The position numbers and the translations under genes are program-made. This document shows positions 13,786-20,917 of a stretch of DNA of 20,917 nucleotides, piece by piece. Position 1 is the first letter of the stretch, and each line of letters opens with the position of its first letter. The notes beneath the pieces were generated by a model. The model did not search any database. It saw only the letters and a list, made by a program, of their open reading frames with translations, and was not told the origin of the DNA. The DNA lies in NCBI GenBank assembly GCA_003972865.1, contig QOAX01000069.1:1-20917 (forward strand). The letters are read 5' to 3'. The DNA comes from Verrucomicrobiota bacterium. GTDB lineage: Bacteria > Verrucomicrobiota > Verrucomicrobiia > Limisphaerales > UBA1096.

Positions 13786-15180
13786 ATGAAGCTGTCTGTG
13801 CAACTCACTCTTGTCGTCTTGAGCGCAGCCGTACTGCCACTGTGCTTTCCGCCTTTCGGATGGTGGCCACTGGTGCTTCTAGTGTTTTCACCCCTCCTCA
13901 TCGCCACGACGAACACCACGCCGCGCCGCGCCTTTTACCTCGGCATGATTCACGGAATCATCGGGTATGGAGCCACACTTTACTGGCTCTTCAACATTTT
14001 TGCGGCAGCCGCGATTGTGCTCTTTATTGTTATCGCTTCGTTCACAGCGCTCTTTTGTCTTCTGTTCAACTATTTCGCCAAGCACACCAATTCCGCCGCA
14101 CTGAAATTGATCCTTGCCGCAACGCTTTGGACCGCACTTGAGTTCTATCGATCCGAGTTGTTCTTTCTTCGTTTCCCCTGGATCACACCCGGTTCAACCC
14201 TTGGCCCCACTTATCTGTCTCCGATTGTCGGGGTTTACGGCACGTCGTTCCTTGTCGTTGCAGCTTCCGCCGGGTTCGTGCACCGCAGGACTGTCCCGCT
14301 AGCGGTTTTCCTCTCCATTTGCGTGCTGAGCTTGGGGTTGACTCGCCCAGGAATGGTTGAGCCAGACAAAGAAGGGAGTATCACCGTTACGGTCGTGCAA
14401 AGCGAAGCCAGCCTCCTGCAGTCCTACGTTGCCCTCACGAAAACGGTGCGCGGGGAATCTCCCGACCTGATTGTTTGGCCGGAGTACGCCTTGCCGTATG
14501 ATGTCAGGAAGAACTTGGACGATTTCGCCACGCTCACGAATCTCTGTGCCGAGATGGACGCCGTACTGGTTGTTGGCACCCAGACAGCGACAGGCCCTGG
14601 GGACAGGGATTGGCACAACACGGCGCTCATCCTCGACAAGCGCGGCGTGCTCGGGGAGTACTACAAGTCGCGGCCCGTTCACTTCTTCAATGACGGAATC
14701 CCGGGGCGCTCGTTTCAGCCGATCCAAACCGGCCTCGGAACCTTCGGCACGCCCATTTGTTTTGACTGCGACTACAGCGAAGTGGCGCGGAAGATGGTTG
14801 AGCTCGGGGCGGAGTATTTTGCGGTGCCGAGCTTTGATGCCGAATCGTGGTCGGCAACCCAGCATTTGCAGCACGCTCTCCTGTTCCGGTTGCGTGCCGC
14901 TGAGACCGGCCGCTGGTTCGCCTGTGCGGCGAGTTCCGGGGTCTCCCAATTCATCGACCCTCATGGCAATGTGCACAAAAGCCTGCCGCCCATGAAAACA
15001 GGAGTGCTGACCCAGCGCATCGGCAGGAGCGCCCACACAACCTTTTTTCTTCGCGCGGGTTGGTTGTTTCCTTGGCTGACCCTTGCCTGTTCCGCCATTC
15101 TGCTTGTGTATGGCACCATCAGAATAATCGCCTTGAGAAGAAGAAAGATTCAACCAAGCTCTGGCCAAAGGCTCAACTGA
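13786..15180 (+). CDS. lnt: Apolipoprotein N-acyltransferase, 464 aa
   Basis: ATG 13786 follows an AGGAAA stretch. Six or so hydrophobic segments occupy residues 1-190, including the typical FPPFGWWPL near the start. A nitrilase-fold domain follows with catalytic Glu233 (WPEYALP), Lys294 (YYKSRPVHF) and Cys325 (ICFDCDY), and a last membrane helix near 425-450. Lnt adds the third acyl chain to the N-terminal cysteine of lipoproteins in the inner membrane. The protein is a little shorter than the E. coli enzyme (about 510). Its presence fits the lipoproteins in this window (ankyrin lipoprotein, sugar-binding protein). Confidence 0.93.
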   Translation: MKLSVQLTLVVLSAAVLPLCFPPFGWWPLVLLVFSPLLIATTNTTPRRAFYLGMIHGIIGYGATLYWLFNIFAAAAIVLFIVIASFTALFCLLFNYFAKHTNSAALKLILAATLWTALEFYRSELFFLRFPWITPGSTLGPTYLSPIVGVYGTSFLVVAASAGFVHRRTVPLAVFLSICVLSLGLTRPGMVEPDKEGSITVTVVQSEASLLQSYVALTKTVRGESPDLIVWPEYALPYDVRKNLDDFATLTNLCAEMDAVLVVGTQTATGPGDRDWHNTALILDKRGVLGEYYKSRPVHFFNDGIPGRSFQPIQTGLGTFGTPICFDCDYSEVARKMVELGAEYFAVPSFDAESWSATQHLQHALLFRLRAAETGRWFACAASSGVSQFIDPHGNVHKSLPPMKTGVLTQRIGRSAHTTFFLRAGWLFPWLTLACSAILLVYGTIRIIALRRRKIQPSSGQRLN

Positions 15181-15238
15181 AGGATTAATCCCCCCAAGGG
15201 CATCAATCACCGGCTCTCCAAGCCTCCGGCCTGGCCCA

Positions 15239-15254
15239 GCGCTTGGCCAAGCGC
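15239..15254. terminator. Perfect 16-base palindrome between convergent lnt and rbsD-like genes
   Basis: GCGCTTGGCCAAGCGC, an exact consensus copy, lies four bases past the mutarotase stop and about 60 bases past the lnt stop. As RNA it can fold into a 6-bp stem with a GGCC loop in either direction. There is no T-tract, so it is not a standard intrinsic terminator; it may still stop or process both transcripts. Confidence 0.4.
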
Positions 15255-15257
15255 GGC

Positions 15258-15707
15258 TCACGGAATTCGGCAGCCGATTGTCAACAGGACGTTTGCCCAA
15301 AGCGCCTGGTCGGCGGTTTGAATGGTCAGCACATGGTCGTCTGACATGACCGCGTCGTAGAAATCCCACTTCTGAATCGGTTCGATTTTCAGGCCCAAGT
15401 TTGCCTCGCCAATGATTTGATCGTACTCGGTCCAGACCGGCGGCGGACCGTGTTTCGCGTAAGGATCATCGTCCGGAATACCCATCGTGTTGATGGCCTC
15501 CAGCGGAATTGCCGTAACCAATGCCCGCAACACCTGGCTGCAGGTCACCACTCCCGGCGAGAGATTCAACGACACCAACTCGGCTTCCGGCCCGATTTTG
15601 GACGAAGCCGGGTAGTTGCCGTCGCTAATCAAAACTTTCGAGTGATGGCCCGCTTGGCCAAGGATTCCATTGATCTCCGGATGAATCAGTTGGGAATGCA
15701 AGAGCAC
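15258..15707 (-). CDS. RbsD/FucU-family sugar mutarotase, 149 aa
   Basis: GTG 15707-15705 starts MLLHSQLIHPEI. The family pattern 'hp.....l...GH...vlisDgnyP' is clear: Gly20-His21, then VLISDGNYP with Asp29. The C-terminal signature normally reading RTGE..PYANIIL appears as QTADQALWANVLLTIG, with Asn139 kept. RbsD interconverts pyranose and furanose ribose; FucU interconverts fucose anomers. The usual Asp of GH[TG]D is Ser here, so the sugar preference may differ. It is divergent from the sugar ABC importer, which supports a role on the imported sugar. A TTGGCCAA palindrome (15650-15665) encodes LGQA just before the GH motif. Confidence 0.85.
   Translation of the reverse strand: MLLHSQLIHPEINGILGQAGHHSKVLISDGNYPASSKIGPEAELVSLNLSPGVVTCSQVLRALVTAIPLEAINTMGIPDDDPYAKHGPPPVWTEYDQIIGEANLGLKIEPIQKWDFYDAVMSDDHVLTIQTADQALWANVLLTIGCRIP
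15650..15665. repeat. TTGGCCAA palindrome, 12/16
   Basis: CCGCTTGGCCAAGGAT with an exact TTGGCCAA core (15654-15661), inside the RbsD/FucU-like gene. Confidence 0.6.
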
Positions 15708-15715
15708 GGCGGAAA

Positions 15716-15721
15716 TCTATA
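15716..15721 (-). promoter_or_regulatory. Candidate -10 of the RbsD/FucU-like gene
   Basis: TATAGA on the minus strand lies eight bases before GTG 15707, within the perfect palindrome ATCTATAGAT (15715-15724). The -35 at 17-base spacing is poor (GCTTGG). It would give a nearly leaderless transcript. Confidence 0.3.
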
Positions 15722-15806
15722 GATCACCCAAGCGACTGCCAAGCAACGATTCCACAGCCCTTGACCAGGCGCGGATCAAGCTTGAAGCTGCGGCATATTT
15801 CCCCTA

Positions 15807-15835
15807 TTCACGGGCCACACTTTTAGATCTATACA
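15807..15835 (+). promoter_or_regulatory. Candidate promoter of the sugar ABC operon
   Basis: TTCACG (15807-15812), a 17-base spacer and TATACA (15830-15835), only five bases before ATG 15841. There is no Shine-Dalgarno sequence between them. Transcription would start at or next to the A of the start codon. Confidence 0.45.
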
Positions 15836-15840
15836 ATTTT

Positions 15841-16848
15841 ATGAAACGCATTGTTCAATACCTTGGCTTAACGGCTCTAACGTTGGCCTTAACAGGCTGT
15901 TCTCCTTCCAGCGATAAACCAGCTGCCGACGGCTCCTCCGACACCAGCGGTGACACCAGTGCTCCAGCAAAAACCAAAGGGATCATCGCCTACACGCCGC
16001 TCACGCTTTCCAACCCGTTCTTCAAGATCATCGGCGACCACATTACCGCCGAAGCCGCAAAGAACGGCTACGACACGCTGATGGTCGATCCGGACATGGA
16101 CGTAAAAAAACAGTCCGATCAATTCGACGATTTCATCTCGAGTGGTGTCACCGCCATCATACTCGTGCCATGCGACCGACTCTCGATCGGGCCCGCCGTG
16201 AAATTAGCCAATGCCAAGGGCATCCCGGTGTTCACCGTCGATGCCAAGTGCGCGGCAGAGGGCGCTGAAATTGCCGGACACGTCGGCACCGACAACTTCC
16301 AGGGCGGTGAACTCGCCGGCCAGGCGATGGTCAAGGCGCTCGGGGAAAACGGCGGCAAGGTGCTTATTCTGGATTTCAAAAAAGCCCACTCCTGCGTACT
16401 GCGCGTGGCCGGCTTCAAGAAAGTTATTGACGCACACAATGCCGGCCAGACCACCGGCAAGATTGAGATCGTCGCCGAACTCAACGGCAACGGGGCCCGC
16501 ACCGAGGGGTACCAATCGACCGCAGACGCCCTCCAAGCACACGACGACCTGGATGCAGTCTTCGCGATCAACGACCCGTCAGCGCTGGGCGCCTACACCG
16601 CCATCGAGGAGGCCAAGAAACAGGATCAAATCAAAATCATTGGTTTCGACGGCCAACTCGACGGCAAACAGGGCATCAAAGATGGCAAAATTTTCGCCGA
16701 CCCCATCCAGCATCCGGACAAGATGGGGCAGCAGATTGTCCAGAACATCATGAAGTACCTTGCTGGCGAGGAATTCCAGAGAGACACACTCATCCCTGCC
16801 ACGCTGTACGACAAGGCAATGGCTGATCAGGATCCTGAGCTAAAGTAA
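15841..16848 (+). CDS. rbsB: Sugar ABC transporter binding lipoprotein, RbsB-like, 335 aa
   Basis: Signal peptide with lipobox LTGC, Cys20 being the lipid anchor, then a Ser/Thr/Asp-rich linker to about residue 45. The mature domain is a type I periplasmic binding protein of the RbsB group (LSNPFFKIIGDHITAEA, VDPDMDVKKQSDQFDDFI, GIPVFTVDA, HVGTDNFQGGELAG, VFAINDPSALGAYTAIEEA, IIGFDGQLDGKQGI). It captures a monosaccharide, probably ribose or a similar pentose or hexose, and passes it to the permease. It is first gene of the importer operon, nine bases before the ATPase gene. As a lipoprotein it is tethered rather than free, unlike E. coli RbsB. The ligand is not certain. Confidence 0.9.
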   Translation: MKRIVQYLGLTALTLALTGCSPSSDKPAADGSSDTSGDTSAPAKTKGIIAYTPLTLSNPFFKIIGDHITAEAAKNGYDTLMVDPDMDVKKQSDQFDDFISSGVTAIILVPCDRLSIGPAVKLANAKGIPVFTVDAKCAAEGAEIAGHVGTDNFQGGELAGQAMVKALGENGGKVLILDFKKAHSCVLRVAGFKKVIDAHNAGQTTGKIEIVAELNGNGARTEGYQSTADALQAHDDLDAVFAINDPSALGAYTAIEEAKKQDQIKIIGFDGQLDGKQGIKDGKIFADPIQHPDKMGQQIVQNIMKYLAGEEFQRDTLIPATLYDKAMADQDPELK

Positions 16849-16857
16849 TCCGACTGC

Positions 16858-18384
16858 ATGCCCTCCACTCCTGGTCCGCCCACCGAAATACCGCTGCTTC
16901 GAATGCGCGGCATTCGAAAGTCGTTCCCCGGTGTCAAGGCGCTCAAGGGGGTCGACCTCACACTGCAAGCCGGTGAGGTGCTGGCGTTGCTCGGTGAGAA
17001 TGGCGCGGGCAAAAGCACACTGATCAAGATACTCGGTGGTGCACATCAAATGGACGAAGGCACCATTGAGATCAACGGCCAACCGGCCAGCGTTGCCACG
17101 CCGCAGTTATCGCAGGCCTCCGGTATCGGCATCATCTATCAGGAGTTCAACCTCGTTCCTTACTTGACCGCACGCGAAAATATTTTCCTCGGACAGGAAC
17201 CCTGCCGAATCAGTTTCATCCCCAAGCGCGACGAATCAGCCAAGGCCAGGGCTCTGTTTGAGCGTATTGGCGTCGATATCCCCATCGAGGCTGAGTGCCG
17301 CCAACTCAGCGTCGCCCAGCAACAGATCGTCGAGATCGCCAAGGCTCTCGCCCAGGATGCCCGCATTATCGTCATGGATGAACCCAGCGCCGCCCTCTCG
17401 CCACGCGAAACTAGGGGCCTGTTCAGGGTCATTGATGAACTCAAGTCACACGGCATCGGCATCATCTACATCAGTCATCGGCTGGATGAAATTTTCGAGG
17501 TTGCCGACCGCGTGACCATCCTGCGCGACGGCGAACACATCGATACCCGGCCAATTGCCGACCTCACTCGCGAGAAAATGATCGAGTTGATGGTGGGCCG
17601 CAGTCTCGAGAAGGAATTTCCCAGGCGCCAGGCCTCGCTTGGCCAAGCGCGGTTCGAAGTCACCAACCTTCAACACGGCTCCCAAGTGCGCGGCGTTTCG
17701 TTCAACATCCGAGCCGGCGAGGTGCTCGGTCTCACCGGCCTCGTCGGTGCCGGTCGCACCGAGACCGCCCGACTACTATTCGGTGCCGACCGCCCTGAAC
17801 ATGGTGTCATCCGCCTCGACGGCAAACCGCTTAAAATCAAGTCACCGCGCGACGCCATCCGGCAGGGCATCTGTCTGCTTACCGAGGATCGCAAGACTCA
17901 CGGCCTGGTGCTTGGCCAGACCGCCCGTGAAAACTTCGGACTGCCCAACCTGAGCCAGTTTGCCTCGCTTGGCTTCATCCGCCAACGGGAGGAATCACGG
18001 GAGTTCCTCCGTTACGTCGATCAAATCCAAATCAAGATCGCCGACCCCGAACAAATCACAGGCACCCTCTCCGGCGGCAACCAACAAAAAGTCGTCCTGG
18101 CCAAGTGGCTCCAACGCAACGCCGAGGTCATCCTCTTTGACGAACCCACCCGAGGCATCGACGTCGGTGCCAAATACGAGATTTACCAACTCATCAATCA
18201 ACTCGCCACCGATGGGAAGGCCATCCTGATGATCAGTTCCGAACTGCCCGAGGTGCTGGGCATGAGCGACCGCATCCTTGTCATGAACGAAGGCAGAGTC
18301 ACGGGTGAAATCACCGATGTAGCTCAAGCCACCCAGGAAGACATCATGAACCTGGCGACTAGCCGGGAAACGTTGGCCGCATGA
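16858..18384 (+). CDS. rbsA: Sugar ABC transporter dual ATPase, RbsA-like, 508 aa
   Basis: Two fused nucleotide-binding domains. The first has Walker A GENGAGKST (46-54), Q-loop YQEFNLVP, a signature reduced to LSVAQQQIVEIAKAL and Walker B IIVMDEPSAALS. The second has the degenerate Walker A GLVGAGRTE that is normal for this family, signature LSGGNQQKVVLAKWL and Walker B VILFDEPTRGIDVGA. It powers sugar import with RbsB and RbsC. Length is typical (about 500). The linker between the domains contains a TTGGCCAA palindrome (17635-17650) read as SLGQAR near residues 260-265. The stop overlaps the permease start (ATGA, 18381-18384). Confidence 0.95.
   Translation: MPSTPGPPTEIPLLRMRGIRKSFPGVKALKGVDLTLQAGEVLALLGENGAGKSTLIKILGGAHQMDEGTIEINGQPASVATPQLSQASGIGIIYQEFNLVPYLTARENIFLGQEPCRISFIPKRDESAKARALFERIGVDIPIEAECRQLSVAQQQIVEIAKALAQDARIIVMDEPSAALSPRETRGLFRVIDELKSHGIGIIYISHRLDEIFEVADRVTILRDGEHIDTRPIADLTREKMIELMVGRSLEKEFPRRQASLGQARFEVTNLQHGSQVRGVSFNIRAGEVLGLTGLVGAGRTETARLLFGADRPEHGVIRLDGKPLKIKSPRDAIRQGICLLTEDRKTHGLVLGQTARENFGLPNLSQFASLGFIRQREESREFLRYVDQIQIKIADPEQITGTLSGGNQQKVVLAKWLQRNAEVILFDEPTRGIDVGAKYEIYQLINQLATDGKAILMISSELPEVLGMSDRILVMNEGRVTGEITDVAQATQEDIMNLATSRETLAA
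17635..17650. repeat. TTGGCCAA palindrome, 15/16
   Basis: TCGCTTGGCCAAGCGC in the rbsA-like gene, exactly in the linker between its two ATPase domains. Confidence 0.75.
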
Positions 18385-19727
18385 AAAATATTGACTACGC
18401 AAAACTGTTTTCCGACTACGGCACACTGTTTGTTCTATTGCTGCTATGTATCGGCTTTAGTTGGAAGACGCTGGATGAGCAATCGCCGACAAGCGCCGAC
18501 ACCGCCCAGCGCTTGGCCAAGCGCATTTCTGACGAACTTTCATCAGGCTCAAACGTTATCGTCCTTACTCGCCAAGGCGGGGACGGGGAAAGCTTTGCCG
18601 CCGCACTGAAAGAAAATTTAACCAAGGCCGAGTTAAACGTGGTTCAAACCGTCGTTGGTCAACCGGCCGACGCGCGAAAAGCATTGGTCAAATACGGAGC
18701 AACAGGAAACAAACTTGCCGGAATCACCGCCGACAAACACATGGCTAACTTCTGCAATGCCAACCTGGCCAAGCTCGCCGAGACGCACCCCAGTCTGGCC
18801 AAAGCAAAGGTCTATCAACCGCAAACTTATCGTTGGCCGAACTTCCTGAAGAAAGACAACCTGCTCAACATCATGAAGCAGATCTCCGTGGTGGCCATAA
18901 TTGCCATCGGGATGACCATGATCATCATCACCGCCGGCATCGACCTTTCGGTCGGCAGCCTCATCGCCTTCTCCGGCGTCATCACGGCTCTGGCTATTCG
19001 CGGCTTGGGAGGCGACGACCCGACACTTGGTCACCTTTGGCTCGGCAGCCTGGCCGGTATTTTGGTTTGCGGTTTGGTAGGCTTGTTCACCGGCGGATTG
19101 GTCACGCTGTTTGGCATCCCGGCCTTCATCGCCACGCTGGGCATCATGTTCAGCGCCCGCGGCCTGGCTTTCATCTTCGCCGACTCGGAACCGATTGTCG
19201 TCCAAAACGAGATCTTCGGCTGGCTGGGTCGCGGTCGGGATTTCCTTGGCCTGCCCAACTCGGTTATCCTGATGCTGATCCTGTTCGCCATTGCCCATGT
19301 GCTAATGACGCGCACCTCGATCGGCCGCTACATTTACGCCGTTGGTGGCAATCCAGAAGCCGCAAGACTCTCCGGTGTGCCGGTCAAATGGGTGTTGGTG
19401 TTCGTGTACACACTGACAGGCCTTCTGGCCGGCCTGGGTGGCGTGATGGAAGCCTCACTGCACGTCACAGGCGACCCCAAAGCTGGCAACCTGGTGGAAC
19501 TACAGGTCATCGCCGCGGTTGTTGTGGGGGGAACCAGTCTGGCTGGTGGTCAGGGCAAAATATTGGGAACCCTGATCGGCGCATTCATCATCGGCGTGAT
19601 TCGCAATGGCATGAACCTCACCGGCGTTGAGGCCCACATGCAAAGCGTAGTTTACGGCGTCGTCATCCTGATCGCCGTCCTCATCGACCGCCTAAAATCC
19701 CAGGGCTTTCGACTCCGGAAGCGCTGA
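18381..19727 (+). CDS. rbsC: Sugar ABC transporter permease, RbsC-like, with extra domain, 448 aa
   Basis: The conserved permease part starts near residue 150 (WPNFLKKDNLLNIMKQISVVA, read in parts), followed by GMTMIIITAGIDLSVGS (177-193), GIPAFIATLGIM, YAVGGNPEAARLSGVPV, and the closing AAVVVGGTSLAGGQGKILGTLIGA. RbsC-type permeases are normally about 320-340 residues. Here residues 33-148 are an added soluble segment between the first hydrophobic helix (13-27) and the rest, with alternating helix/strand pattern (SNVIVLTRQGGDGESFAAALKENL is its clearest part). It would face the periplasm if the first helix is inside-to-out. A perfect palindrome (18509-18524) encodes QRLAKR at its beginning. 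Confidence 0.9.
   Translation: MKNIDYAKLFSDYGTLFVLLLLCIGFSWKTLDEQSPTSADTAQRLAKRISDELSSGSNVIVLTRQGGDGESFAAALKENLTKAELNVVQTVVGQPADARKALVKYGATGNKLAGITADKHMANFCNANLAKLAETHPSLAKAKVYQPQTYRWPNFLKKDNLLNIMKQISVVAIIAIGMTMIIITAGIDLSVGSLIAFSGVITALAIRGLGGDDPTLGHLWLGSLAGILVCGLVGLFTGGLVTLFGIPAFIATLGIMFSARGLAFIFADSEPIVVQNEIFGWLGRGRDFLGLPNSVILMLILFAIAHVLMTRTSIGRYIYAVGGNPEAARLSGVPVKWVLVFVYTLTGLLAGLGGVMEASLHVTGDPKAGNLVELQVIAAVVVGGTSLAGGQGKILGTLIGAFIIGVIRNGMNLTGVEAHMQSVVYGVVILIAVLIDRLKSQGFRLRKR
18509..18524. repeat. TTGGCCAA palindrome, perfect 16/16
   Basis: GCGCTTGGCCAAGCGC, identical to the copy at 15239-15254, within the extra domain of the permease gene. Confidence 0.85.
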
Positions 19728-19750
19728 CACAAAGGGATCAGTTGACTGTC

Positions 19751-20917
19751 CTAGGAACTTACGAAGGTCTTGATGAAGGCTTCCTCGGACTCGATGTCGC
19801 CGATGAGCACCAGCTCGTCACCCTTCTGCAGCACTTCACTCGGCTCGAAGTGGACCAAGTGGACGTCGCGACCATCAACTTCGCGCTGAATGGAGATCAC
19901 ACTGCAGCCGGTGCGCCCACGAATCTCGGATTCAACCAACGACTTGTTCTCAAGACTCGGTGGCAGCTCGATTCGGAAAACGTTCAATCCCTCGGCCACC
20001 ATCAGGATGTCGCTGTGCTTGAGCAGATTGAAGATGATGTTCGCCCCCATCGAGGCGTAGGACGCAACAAAATCGGCTCCGGCACGGTGAAGCGTACCGA
20101 CGTTGCGCTCCGAGTTGGCCCGACTGATGATCTGGGTTTCCGGGCAGAGTTTGCGGCAGTAAATGGTGAGATAGATATTGGTGTCGTCCTGGCCGGTGGT
20201 GATGATGACCGTGGAGGCTTCGCTGATTTTGGCCTCCTCGAGCACCTCGAGCCGGGCGGCACTGCCCAGCACGTAGTACTTGTCGTTGCGAATGCGGCTC
20301 GGCAGTTCCTCGACAATCTTGTAATTGAGTCCGCGCTTGGCCAGGGCACGCGCGGTGGCTCGCCCCACGCGGCCGCCGCCGATGATGACCACATGGGATT
20401 CCTCGATATGGTAGATACAGAACACCCCGTTGTAGTTCTGAATCATTTCCTTGGAACCCGCGAGCACCAGAACCGTACTTTCGCTGATCTTGGTTTCCGG
20501 GCCGGCACCTTTGTACTTACCACGATCCCAGACTCCGACCACACTGGTATTGGTCATTTCCCGGAAGTTGCACTCGGCCAGCGTCTTGCCGACGAGCGGC
20601 GTACCCATGACCATGGCCTCGGCGATAAGCAGTTGGTCAAAATGACCGATCACATGTGCCATGGCATCATTACCTATGGTGCGGCGAGAGAGGAATTGCC
20701 CCATCATTTCGCCCAGGCGAATGACGTTTTTGCTCCCGGCAAGTTCCAGGATATCAATGGACGCCTCGGACTTGGCCAACGTTACCACCCTAACCTTGTT
20801 ATCCACCAACTCGCGTACAGTAAAGGCGATGTGGGCGTTGGCCTCGTCCTTGCCGGTGGCCACGACCATCGCCGATTGCTCGACGCGGACATTCCGATAG
20901 GCCTCCGGATCGTCCGA
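19751..20917 (-). CDS. TrkA-type protein with two RCK domains, 5' end outside window
   Basis: The frame is open to the right edge, so 388 residues are visible and the true start lies beyond 20917. In order these are the end of a first RCK-N Rossmann domain (VVATGKDEANAHIAFTVREL), a first TrkA-C domain, a second RCK-N domain opening HVVIIGGGRVGRATARALAKRG with a Tyr-Lys-Ile-Val-Glu-Glu strand, and a second TrkA-C domain ending KGDELVLIGDIESEEAF. RCK proteins gate potassium uptake systems or channels in response to nucleotides. It could be a free TrkA or the cytoplasmic part of a two-RCK potassium channel; the missing N-terminus decides. It converges on the permease gene with a 23-base spacer. 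Confidence 0.88.
   Translation of the reverse strand, partial: SDDPEAYRNVRVEQSAMVVATGKDEANAHIAFTVRELVDNKVRVVTLAKSEASIDILELAGSKNVIRLGEMMGQFLSRRTIGNDAMAHVIGHFDQLLIAEAMVMGTPLVGKTLAECNFREMTNTSVVGVWDRGKYKGAGPETKISESTVLVLAGSKEMIQNYNGVFCIYHIEESHVVIIGGGRVGRATARALAKRGLNYKIVEELPSRIRNDKYYVLGSAARLEVLEEAKISEASTVIITTGQDDTNIYLTIYCRKLCPETQIISRANSERNVGTLHRAGADFVASYASMGANIIFNLLKHSDILMVAEGLNVFRIELPPSLENKSLVESEIRGRTGCSVISIQREVDGRDVHLVHFEPSEVLQKGDELVLIGDIESEEAFIKTFVSS
20333..20348. repeat. TTGGCCA-type half palindrome
   Basis: GCGCTTGGCCAGGGCA has a perfect left half and a diverged right half, in the TrkA-type gene where it is read as ALAKR. A further exact TTGGCCAA core is at 20772-20779. Confidence 0.45.

Noticed and set aside
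12960..14141. A 393-residue plus-strand frame covering the TPR gene
   Set aside because: It is rich in Arg/Pro/His with no domain and is a shadow of the TPR and lnt frames.
19728..19757. A hairpin (GGA.CAG/CTG.TCC) between the convergent permease and TrkA-type genes as a terminator
   Set aside because: The stem is short with a bulge and there is no T-tract on either strand.
1037..20779. TTGGCCAA copies as a CRISPR array or as a simple tandem repeat
   Set aside because: Spacing between copies is irregular (tens to thousands of bases), many lie inside conserved genes, and no cas genes are present.

Overview
The window looks like chromosomal DNA from a bacterium of the Verrucomicrobia or a neighbouring PVC lineage. 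This is inferred from gene content and style (a CotH kinase-like protein, ankyrin lipoproteins ending in a KAEGK tail, a tyrosine recombinase with an NALRHS active-site block, few Shine-Dalgarno sequences), not from a marker gene. The right two thirds are GC-rich (about 60% by eye). Most of the left third, especially about 1.7-6.2 kb, is clearly AT-richer.

Left part (1-7701, all minus strand): a likely genomic island next to a tRNA-Gln(TTG) gene. From the tRNA leftward it holds a tyrosine recombinase, a 53-residue ORF one base downstream, a 35-residue membrane peptide, a secreted jelly-roll protein, a 923-residue secreted protein built from repeated beta units around two beta-sandwich domains, an ankyrin lipoprotein, a 20-residue orphan lipoprotein leader, a membrane-anchored ankyrin protein and a CotH kinase-like protein that runs off the left edge. 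Several of these genes meet at ATGA overlaps, share near-identical 3' ends and share near-identical signal-peptide starts. This suggests repeated recombination at gene junctions.

Middle (7832-12906, minus strand): a tight six-gene cluster: CtBP-like 2-hydroxyacid dehydrogenase, M50 membrane protease, two tandem thymidylate-kinase paralogues (the second with Arg in place of the Walker A Lys), ROK sugar kinase and Ppx/GppA phosphatase. Divergent from it are a secreted TPR protein and apolipoprotein N-acyltransferase (lnt).

Right part (15258-19727): a ribose-type sugar ABC importer (lipoprotein binding protein, dual ATPase, permease) with a divergent RbsD/FucU mutarotase. The permease carries an unusual insert of about 115 residues after its first membrane helix. 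A TrkA-type double RCK protein, cut by the right edge, converges on it.

The most striking pattern is a repeated palindrome, consensus GCGCTTGGCCAAGCGC. It is scattered through genes and spacers right of about 7.8 kb and almost absent from the AT-rich island. It resembles in style the highly iterated palindrome of cyanobacteria, but I do not recognise it as a described element.
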